A program made the translations under genes and the position numbers. Of a stretch of DNA of 64,000 nucleotides, positions 52,537-59,654 are shown in pieces (position 1 is the stretch's first letter; each line of letters begins with the position of its first letter). The stretch comes from Clostridiales bacterium (GTDB lineage Bacteria; Bacillota; Clostridia; Peptostreptococcales; Acidaminobacteraceae). The stretch is from NCBI GenBank assembly GCA_016342415.1, contig JAEIOD010000013.1, positions 52,636 through 116,635 on the forward strand, given 5' to 3'. The notes beneath the pieces are model-generated. The model saw only the letters and a program-made list of their open reading frames with translations, was not told the origin of the DNA and searched no databases.

Positions 52537-53718
52537 TTACCCCCTTAGTAGCATGGTTATTAATGATATTATAACAACTAAAAGCGTACCTGAATTCATG
52601 AGTAACAAGAATTTAAACCGTTTATCAGAACTCTCAATTGATCCTTTCAATTTTGAAATACCATGATCGACTTTGATATTAATGGTGTTATTCAATTCTC
52701 TTAAGGCATATACTTCTTTAGACATATTGGTAACCAAGTCTTCAATTTTCTCAACTACTATGGCCAAATTATCTTTGCTCTTCTGTGATTGCTCAAGAAC
52801 TTGAACCAGTGTATCATTTAACTTTTCTTCTATACTTCTTTGAATATCTGCTATGGTTCTTTGATTATTTCTTATCAATTTGTCTGAATTGATAAGATAA
52901 TCCTGTATCATCTTTATTTCCTCACCAAAAGACTCCGTCGTAGAGTTGACAAGTAAATCCACTTTAGAAATGGCGTCATTTAATAAAAAATCCAAATTCT
53001 TATTATGTTGGGTTAATACCTGTTCTAAATCTGTAGATAGAGACTTAACCACCTGTTCTACATTTCCAGTAATGGTACTCATATTCAAACTTGAGTCACT
53101 CAACAAAGCATTAAGCTCTTGTTTTGTCTGTTCAACAGTTTGTACTAGTGTTTCTGATGTTTCAGATAATACAGTACCAATATCTGAAGTGATCCCTTCA
53201 AATTTTCTATCAAACGTTGCTGAATGATTGTCTAATATCTGGTCCAAATTAGAGGAAATTGTTTCAAACTTACTATCTAACATGGTAGATGTGTCCTCTA
53301 GAACTTTATCCAAGTTTGAAGTAATCGTTCCAAATTTACTCTCTAACATTGATGATGTGCCTTCTAAAATACTATCTAGACTAGATAAGATATCAGCGAA
53401 TTTTTGGTCCAACATCTCTTTTGTACCAGATAAAAATTCCTCCATATCAGAAGTCGTTTTCTTGACTGCAGCAGACATATTGACCGTTGTCTGACTTAAT
53501 AAACTGTCAATATTGGTTGTAATTGTACCAATTTTTGTTGCTTGCTCAGAAAAATTACCCATCTCATTATTAAGATCCTGTCTTAAGGCTTTTAGATCCG
53601 TCATTAAGCTGGTATCAATTATTTCTTGACTCACATCTAATATCAATTTTTGAAATTCATCTAATAAGTCATCCGAGCCACCTGTTTTAACTTCATTGTC
53701 TTCAATATAATCAGACAT
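52537..53718 (-). CDS. Tail-anchored coiled-coil protein with 22-residue repeats
   Basis: A 393-residue protein, almost entirely helical and predicted to be a long coiled coil. Residues 107-194 hold four tandem 22-residue repeats starting with Phe (FADILSSLDSILEGTSSML, FGTITSNLDKVLEDTSTML, FETISSNLDQILDNHSATF, FEGITSDIGTVLSETSETL). A single C-terminal membrane helix (about 368-389, LLLMNSGTLLVVIISLITMLL) anchors it with the coil in the cytoplasm. GGAGG lies 5 bp before the ATG at 53718. Operon with the dynamin-like gene. Function unknown; a membrane-attached scaffold is plausible. Confidence 0.75.
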   Translation of the reverse strand: MSDYIEDNEVKTGGSDDLLDEFQKLILDVSQEIIDTSLMTDLKALRQDLNNEMGNFSEQATKIGTITTNIDSLLSQTTVNMSAAVKKTTSDMEEFLSGTKEMLDQKFADILSSLDSILEGTSSMLESKFGTITSNLDKVLEDTSTMLDSKFETISSNLDQILDNHSATFDRKFEGITSDIGTVLSETSETLVQTVEQTKQELNALLSDSSLNMSTITGNVEQVVKSLSTDLEQVLTQHNKNLDFLLNDAISKVDLLVNSTTESFGEEIKMIQDYLINSDKLIRNNQRTIADIQRSIEEKLNDTLVQVLEQSQKSKDNLAIVVEKIEDLVTNMSKEVYALRELNNTINIKVDHGISKLKGSIESSDKRFKFLLLMNSGTLLVVIISLITMLLRG

Positions 53719-53891
53719 CACGACCTCCTTTTTATCATGATTAAAACTTGTTTATCTATTTTAAATAATTAATTGGTATTATATTATCAGTATTAATGAT
53801 TATACCCAGCAAAATAAAATTAAAGCATGTACATCAATACTGTATTTAACTTTGAATGCCAGGTACTGATATTATGTTATCTATACAATAA

Positions 53892-53926
53892 AATAGCCCA
53901 AGGAAATTTCCTTAAGCTATGTATAA
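53892..53926 (-). terminator. Terminator of the PPOX-ferredoxin gene
   Basis: On the minus strand ATAGC-TT-AAGGAA and TTCCTT-GG-GCTAT pair, followed by TTTTATT. Confidence 0.65.
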
Positions 53927-53938
53927 TAACAAATATAA

Positions 53939-54616
53939 TTAAAATGTTTTTGATAGTTCTACGGCATCAACTGGACACACTAACAAACAACTGCCGCAAT
54001 CATCACAACGTTCACTGATTACTTTGAAAGGTGTGCCTTTTTCAATGGCTTTGAATGTACAGACCTTCTTACAAATACCACAACCGATGCATTTTTTATG
54101 GATGCTAACGCCTGCAGGATTATATGTTGCACCACCGTATGAAAATCGAGTTCTCAATAATTTGTAATCTCGATGTACACCCTCAAAATCAACATCAAAG
54201 ATTTCTCCTTTTGCTTTGTAAATCACGAAATTACCTTCTGCCATAGCAGGATACTTATCAATATCTAAAGCAGCTGTTTTCAAAGCATCATTGATTTTTG
54301 CCTTTTCCTTGATAACCTCAGGTGGCACGTGTTTTATTTCACCAATTAATCTAAATGAATAACTTGGAGGAAAAACAGCCGATCCATCTTCTTTATGTTC
54401 AAGAATCGTTGTATCAGTTATACCACAAACTGTCACTTTACCAGTTGCATTTAATTGTCTGCAGAAAGGTTTATTATACATTGTTCTAAAATAAATCCCC
54501 TCTTCATCAAATCCATTAAAATGTGCCATTCGTGAATGTACTTCGTCACCGCTTATTGTCGAAAAAACCAATACACCTATTTTTTCAGCATACTCATAAA
54601 CTTTACTAATCTCCAT
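53939..54616 (-). CDS. Pyridoxamine-5'-phosphate-oxidase-like FMN protein with 4Fe-4S ferredoxin domain
   Basis: A 225-residue fusion. The N-terminal about 130 residues are a split-barrel PPOX-type FMN-binding domain (VLVFSTISGDEVHSRMAHF and GIYFRTMYNKPFCRQL). The C-terminal about 55 residues carry two Cys motifs CIGCGICKKVC and CDDCGSCLLVCP for two 4Fe-4S clusters. It should pass electrons between a reduced ferredoxin-type donor and a flavin-bound substrate. The ATG at 54616 is chosen because GGAGG lies 5 bp upstream; an earlier ATG overlaps that site. Monocistronic. Confidence 0.9.
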   Translation of the reverse strand: MEISKVYEYAEKIGVLVFSTISGDEVHSRMAHFNGFDEEGIYFRTMYNKPFCRQLNATGKVTVCGITDTTILEHKEDGSAVFPPSYSFRLIGEIKHVPPEVIKEKAKINDALKTAALDIDKYPAMAEGNFVIYKAKGEIFDVDFEGVHRDYKLLRTRFSYGGATYNPAGVSIHKKCIGCGICKKVCTFKAIEKGTPFKVISERCDDCGSCLLVCPVDAVELSKTF

Positions 54617-54860
54617 TGAGACCTCCATAATTCACCAAAATCAAACCCCATATTAAAACTAGAGTGCCTTCATCTACTGTTTATCTTTAATATAATATCC
54701 AAATAATTTAATTTAACTCACTGATATTAATCAATCACTTTTACATATACTTACAACAAATGATTTAATTAATTTTATTATATAATCAGATTGTAAAACT
54801 GGATATTTAGCCATACAATTGAAATATAGCATATTAATATTTTAAGACTGAGAGGTATAT

Positions 54861-55592
54861 ATGATTAGTGCAAAAGGAAAATGGGCTTTAATCACTGGAG
54901 CAAGTAGAGGTATAGGAAAAGAGTTATCATTGTTTATGGCCAAACAAGGTTGTAATTTGATTTTACATAGTAGAAAGCTAGAACATACAGCTGAAGTATT
55001 AAGAGCTGTAAAAGGTATTGGAGTTGAAGCATTTGCAGTTGAAGCTGAGCTTTCAGATAACAACTCTGTAAAATCCATGTTAAAAGACATTGATGAACTG
55101 GAACTTGAAATTGATTTCATATTTAATAACGCTGGTGTACAGATTGCTTATCGTAACGATTACTATACAACACCTATTTCAGATTTTAGTATTAGTTTTC
55201 AAATCAATTTCATAGCCATCACAACAATCTGTTATCACTTTTTGCCTAAAATGATCGAAAGAGGTTTTGGCCGTATCATCAACACTACAAGTGGTATAGA
55301 AAATGAACCAGAACAAGCGGGTTATTCTGCAAGTAAAGCGGCTCTAGACAAATACACAATTGATTTGGGTTCCAAATTAAACGGTACCAATGTGATGATT
55401 AATCTAGTCGATCCTGGGTGGTGTCGAACTGATTTAGGAGGTCCTCAAGCACCAAATGATGTAAAAAGTACATTACCAGGTGTTGCAATACCAGCATTTT
55501 TAGACGATCAAATAAGTGGTCGTATATTCAGAGTTCAAGAATTTAATACAATGACTTTAGAAGAGGCAGTCTCTCTTATAGAAAACACATAA
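54861..55592 (+). CDS. Short-chain dehydrogenase/reductase
   Basis: A 243-residue NAD(P)-dependent SDR: cofactor loop TGASRGIG (about 12-19), NNAG (about 89-92), catalytic Ser in INTTSG, and YSASK (about 154-158). Length and motifs are those of classical SDRs. The substrate is unknown. GAGAGG lies 6 bp before the ATG. It is monocistronic with its own terminator. Confidence 0.9.
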   Translation: MISAKGKWALITGASRGIGKELSLFMAKQGCNLILHSRKLEHTAEVLRAVKGIGVEAFAVEAELSDNNSVKSMLKDIDELELEIDFIFNNAGVQIAYRNDYYTTPISDFSISFQINFIAITTICYHFLPKMIERGFGRIINTTSGIENEPEQAGYSASKAALDKYTIDLGSKLNGTNVMINLVDPGWCRTDLGGPQAPNDVKSTLPGVAIPAFLDDQISGRIFRVQEFNTMTLEEAVSLIENT

Positions 55593-55595
55593 TCA

Positions 55596-55622
55596 AAAAC
55601 ACCTTTTTTCAAAGGTGTTTTT
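55596..55622. terminator. Bidirectional terminator
   Basis: AACACCTTT and AAAGGTGTT pair around TTTC, followed by TTTTTT, between convergent genes. Confidence 0.8.
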
Positions 55623-56035
55623 TAAGTCTTTTCATTTGAAATATCTTCTATCATCTTTTTTATGTCTGGAATACAACAACAACCAAAAGGATTTTTTGTT
55701 ATACAATGCTCTGCAATGATTGGCTTTTGATATTTAAAAAATTCCTTCACTGTTCTCACACGATCTTTTAACACCGCATGTCTAACTTGATCGATTGTAA
55801 TCTCTTGACAGTAACATGCATAACGGTCTTTAACATCATCTTTGTAGTCGAGTGGTACTTTAATATCTCTTTGTAAGAGCAAATAACCATAATCAGCTGA
55901 AAAATAAGCCATTTCACATGAAGGCTCCATACATAAACTGAATATTTCCAAAGGATAATGACACTCATCAAAGCTAACCTTCGACATGCTTTCTACTGTT
56001 TTACTATTTACCAACGCACCTGTTGTTCCACACAT
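55622..56035 (-). CDS. CopZ-N-terminal-like zinc-ribbon/[2Fe-2S] protein, possibly truncated at its start
   Basis: Matches the N-terminal domain of archaeal/bacterial CopZ: a zinc-ribbon with SLCMEPSCEMAYF and a BFD-like [2Fe-2S] part (YACYCQEITIDQVRHAV ... CITKNPFGCCCIPDIKKMI). It probably handles copper or electrons in the cytoplasm. The first zinc Cys pair, CPMC, lies at and before the ATG at 56035. The frame continues upstream to an ATG at 56101 with a GGGGTGAAG site, but a TGA at 56090-56092 (fourth codon) interrupts it. So either this allele has a nonsense mutation or translation starts inside and loses one zinc ligand. Confidence 0.7.
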   Translation of the reverse strand: MCGTTGALVNSKTVESMSKVSFDECHYPLEIFSLCMEPSCEMAYFSADYGYLLLQRDIKVPLDYKDDVKDRYACYCQEITIDQVRHAVLKDRVRTVKEFFKYQKPIIAEHCITKNPFGCCCIPDIKKMIEDISNEKT

Positions 56036-56173
56036 GGGGCATCTAAATGTTTTCTTTGTTTTTCCATCCTGGATTATTCTTTTTCGACGTCACAATGCCA
56101 TAACTTCACCCCTATCTACTATATTATACACACAAAAGAAACATACTTCATTCGAAATATGCTTCTTTAATAT

Positions 56174-56770
56174 TTATACGTATTTTGATATTAACATATG
56201 ACGGTCATCACAATTCGTCTTCTTTAAAATATTTTGCATATGCTTTTTAACGGTTGATTCAGCAATATACAGTTTGACACTGATTTCCTTATTATTTAAT
56301 CCTTGTATCGCCAGCTCATAAACTTCTGTTTCTCTTCGAGAAAGATTCTTTAAATCAGAGACATCAGGTAAATTTTCTTCAATTGCCTTCTCTTTAAGCC
56401 TATTCAACATATTTATGATTGGCAAATATATAACCAAACACAGTATCATGGGTTTTAAACAAAGTATCACACTGCTAAATCCAACATCAGATGTCGTCAT
56501 GCCAAATAGATTAAATATCAGCATCAAAGACATCAACATCCCCGTTAAGAACAAATTAAATCTGAATTTATTAGAAAGTTCATTCCAATCGGATAAGTCA
56601 TTCACACCAAGAAGAATTAGAATCACTGTTCCAAGTGTTAAAATCGCAAGCAACTTAATATCTTCTAGTTTAAAAAACTCAAATTTAACAGTCCATTGAA
56701 TTAAAACAATAAACATTGTAAGCATGAAAAGAGCAATAATTATTTTGTGAATTGGTTTAAAGTTCTTCAT
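56174..56770 (-). CDS. Membrane-bound LuxR-type regulator
   Basis: A 198-residue protein with four hydrophobic helices (about 10-115) and a cytoplasmic LuxR helix-turn-helix (about 138-198: LSRRETEVYELAIQGLNNKEISVKLYIAESTVKKHMQNILKK). Membrane-anchored LuxR proteins may report on envelope or membrane state. It overlaps the MotA-like gene upstream by 14 bp, so the two are translationally coupled and probably act together. Confidence 0.85.
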   Translation of the reverse strand: MKNFKPIHKIIIALFMLTMFIVLIQWTVKFEFFKLEDIKLLAILTLGTVILILLGVNDLSDWNELSNKFRFNLFLTGMLMSLMLIFNLFGMTTSDVGFSSVILCLKPMILCLVIYLPIINMLNRLKEKAIEENLPDVSDLKNLSRRETEVYELAIQGLNNKEISVKLYIAESTVKKHMQNILKKTNCDDRHMLISKYV

Positions 56771-57227
56771 AATCTCGGTAAATTATCTCCTTTGTAATCA
56801 TGCTTTTGATGGCATATTGAACAATATTAATGATTAGTGCATAAAGCAGTGTTAATATTCCAATAGCCATGCCAGCTGTGATAGATTGAGGATCATCAGT
56901 TAAAACGACCAACTGTACCAGACCTACAATCGTACCAATTACACCTGAAACAAATGCTGTTCTAATACTTAAATCCATTGCGTTTCTACTTGCTCTGTAT
57001 TCTTTAGTAGTAAACTCTGTTGCTCCCATAGATATTCTTATAGCTCTTACGTAATCAGACCACTGATTCGAAAAGACTAACATCGAAATGGAAATAACAA
57101 CAATAAATATTAAACTGGCTGCATCTATAAAAGCATATATATTGCCAGCCAATGCTAAAATCCAGAATAAAAACAATACTAAAACAACAATACTGATTAA
57201 ACGACCAACACTTTTTTTCTTTTTCAT
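56757..57227 (-). CDS. Compact MotA/TolQ-like membrane protein
   Basis: A 156-residue protein with four hydrophobic helices and no large cytoplasmic domain. The C-terminal two helices match the MotA/ExbB proton-channel core (AFVSGVIGTIVGLVQLVVLTDDPQSITAGMAIGILTLLYALIINIV), and the first pair has FIDAASLIFIVVISISMLV. It lacks the torque-generating loop of true MotA (about 250-290 residues), so it is not a flagellar stator. GGAG precedes the ATG. Partner: the overlapping LuxR membrane regulator; together a probable membrane sensor. Confidence 0.75.
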   Translation of the reverse strand: MKKKKSVGRLISIVVLVLFLFWILALAGNIYAFIDAASLIFIVVISISMLVFSNQWSDYVRAIRISMGATEFTTKEYRASRNAMDLSIRTAFVSGVIGTIVGLVQLVVLTDDPQSITAGMAIGILTLLYALIINIVQYAIKSMITKEIIYRDYEEL

Positions 57228-57443
57228 TTATTCACACTCCTATTATATTGGGTTAATTCCTGCTGAGTACTCTTACTTATTTTATCATTCTCATTCAAAT
57301 TAAAAAGGCGTAATCAGGCGTAATTTAGGCGTAATCAGAGGTGTTTAGCCATTCGTCTTCTTTAATTTTACCTATTTACATTATAATTTATAATTCTTAC
57401 AAAAACAAAAAAATCACTACAAGAGTGATAGATTTCATTCATA

Positions 57444-57599
57444 TTACTTTTTTTTGTTGTTTTTATTATAAAAATCAATATCCAATTTTGATGCATCGAC
57501 TACTAATCGACTGCCGCATCTTGGACAAGTTAAATTAGTTTTAAAACCAGGACTTTTAAAAATATGATCACATTTATTGCACTTTTTCATTGGTAACAT
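57444..57599 (-). CDS. Small zinc-ribbon protein
   Basis: A 51-residue protein with the zinc-ribbon pattern CNKC...CPRCGSRL (two CxxC pairs about 18 residues apart) and a lysine-rich tail. The ATG at 57599 has AAGGAG upstream. Too short for most automatic calls, but the paired Cys motif supports it. Function unknown; such ribbons often bind nucleic acid or proteins. Confidence 0.65.
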   Translation of the reverse strand: MLPMKKCNKCDHIFKSPGFKTNLTCPRCGSRLVVDASKLDIDFYNKNNKKK

Positions 57600-57768
57600 A
57601 ACAATTTATCTCCTTCTAAACAAATGGTTTCTAACCACAAAATATACTCTATTCTAACATACTTCTTCAAAAAACCATAAAGTAAGAGAAAAGTTTCATT
57701 TCGAGTGTGCTAATTATGTTTCTATAAACTTCAAAAAGGATATAAATATAAGGAACGGTGGTGATTCT

Positions 57769-59652
57769 ATGAAACAAGGTTTGGTTACAAAAATTGAAAA
57801 GAAATTTATAATTGTAAAGACGGATGATGCTGATATAGAACGGCTCAAGAAACGAACAAATATTCAAGTCGGTGAAAGAATCAGTTATGAAAGGAAAGAT
57901 ATCTATAAAGGCTTTAATAAAATCAGTTACAATCAAATTGGTGCCTCTTTGTCTATGATTATTATTCTTGCGGTTGTAGGCTTTAACATATTGAATCAAA
58001 TCAACCAAAATGAGGTATTCGCTGTTGTATCATATGATGTTAATCCTGGTTTTATTTTAGAAATCAATAATGATGATAAAGTTCTAACCATTTCTTCAAC
58101 AGATGGATTTGACCATATTATACCTGTGGATTATAAAAAACAGGCTTTAGATGGTGTTCTAAATGATATCACAGACAATGTAATCAAAGAACATCTATTA
58201 ATTGAGTATGATATTATTTTACTGAGTTATGTTAATGTCAGTGATAAACCAAAAGACAGCGAGGCACTTCATAACTTTATCAATTCCAAGAAAAACAACT
58301 ATCAAATTGTTTTGGTTACAAGTGAAGAAACGTACCTTGAAAAGGCAAACGATAACAATCAATCTGTTGGTAGACACTATATCTCAGAGTTACTTGAGGT
58401 AAACAATATTCCGGTTGAAGAGTCCAACCAGTATATACAAGAAGCTGTTAAGGCACTTGATATAATTGATGAAGACACCAATGACGTCATTGAACTTGAT
58501 ACTACTACTCTCATAGAAAAAGATACCTCCAAAATAGAAAGTGGTGACGATCAAACCGCAGCCGCTGATACAAAAACAGAGGAGAATTCTTCAAGTGAAA
58601 CAACCGATCAAACTAAAGAAGAATCAGCTGATACCAGCGAGGATGAAAAGAAAGAAGACGATGACAAACAATCAGAGGAAGATTTAAAGGCAATTGAAAA
58701 ACAAAAAACTATTACAGATGAAGCCCATCAAGATTATCTTAATAAAAAATCGGCTAGTGAAACAGCAAAAAGAAACTTAGATCAACAGCAGTCTCTAGTC
58801 AATGAAAAAACTGAGCAACTCGAAACACAACAATCTAGATACTCCGATATTTTAAATGGTGAAACTGAGCTTGTTGATGAAAAAAATACGCTTAATAATC
58901 GTATCAATGTTGAAAAAGCCAATCTTATAAATGAAGCACTACTAATACGTGATACAACAATTAACAGTACCGAGTCAGATCAAAACAAAGTTGATCAGCT
59001 AAAAGCCGAAGCGGACCGAATTTATGATGTGGCTTATAATATCTATAGACCTATAGCAGACAATACCATTACTTATTTGGAACAGCTAAAAAATGATAAA
59101 CAAGAACTTTTAAATAATCCGCCAACCACAATGGGAATCAATACAGACGGCATTCAAGCTGAGGTAGATGAACTTGTTCAAATGATTAATGATATAGATA
59201 ATCAAAGTAGTATTTTAATACCTGAAGTGACGGCAGATTCAGTTAATCAAGAAATGATCTATACTTATAACGCCGCTTATGCAGAATTTAATTTAAAGCG
59301 TGAGGAAAAACACGCCCTATATAATCAAGCCAATAAATTACAAAAGGAAATAGATAGCATTGAGGATGATGCCAATACTCTCTATAATAATCGATTAAAA
59401 GAAATTGATGACTTATACAGTGGTGATCTCACACGAATAGAAGAAATTCAATCCGTACTTGATGGTTTTAAAAATATTAAACCAAAATTTGAAACCAACA
59501 TTCAAGAAATGTCTGATGAGCTTGTTTTATTGAATAATGAATTAGCCAGATTAAGCAATTTATACAAACAGGCCATACGTTCAAGAGATGATGCTTATAG
59601 TATTTATTTGAAAGAAAAAGAGATCTTAGACCAACTTGAGAATAAGGAGTAG
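57769..59652 (+). CDS. RsgI-like anti-sigma protein with long extracytoplasmic coiled coil
   Basis: A 627-residue single-pass membrane protein. Residues about 1-45 match the RsgI N-terminal anti-sigma domain (GLVTKIEKKFIIVKTDDADIERL); the membrane helix is at 57-75; about 84-225 is the RsgI outside domain (AVVSYDVNPGFILEIN); about 245-310 an acidic Thr/Glu-rich linker; about 310-620 long coiled-coil helices (TDEAHQDYLNKKSASETAKRNL). RsgI normally restrains SigI, but no sigI gene is adjacent. GGTGG precedes the ATG. The next gene starts 2 bp after the stop, so it is translationally coupled. Confidence 0.85.
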   Translation: MKQGLVTKIEKKFIIVKTDDADIERLKKRTNIQVGERISYERKDIYKGFNKISYNQIGASLSMIIILAVVGFNILNQINQNEVFAVVSYDVNPGFILEINNDDKVLTISSTDGFDHIIPVDYKKQALDGVLNDITDNVIKEHLLIEYDIILLSYVNVSDKPKDSEALHNFINSKKNNYQIVLVTSEETYLEKANDNNQSVGRHYISELLEVNNIPVEESNQYIQEAVKALDIIDEDTNDVIELDTTTLIEKDTSKIESGDDQTAAADTKTEENSSSETTDQTKEESADTSEDEKKEDDDKQSEEDLKAIEKQKTITDEAHQDYLNKKSASETAKRNLDQQQSLVNEKTEQLETQQSRYSDILNGETELVDEKNTLNNRINVEKANLINEALLIRDTTINSTESDQNKVDQLKAEADRIYDVAYNIYRPIADNTITYLEQLKNDKQELLNNPPTTMGINTDGIQAEVDELVQMINDIDNQSSILIPEVTADSVNQEMIYTYNAAYAEFNLKREEKHALYNQANKLQKEIDSIEDDANTLYNNRLKEIDDLYSGDLTRIEEIQSVLDGFKNIKPKFETNIQEMSDELVLLNNELARLSNLYKQAIRSRDDAYSIYLKEKEILDQLENKE

Positions 59653-59654
59653 AT

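Noticed and set aside
56090..56092. UGA read as tryptophan (alternative code)
   Set aside because: UGA serves as an ordinary stop elsewhere, for example at the nucleotidyltransferase-kinase ATGA overlap and at the end of rtcB, and proteins throughout encode Trp with TGG.
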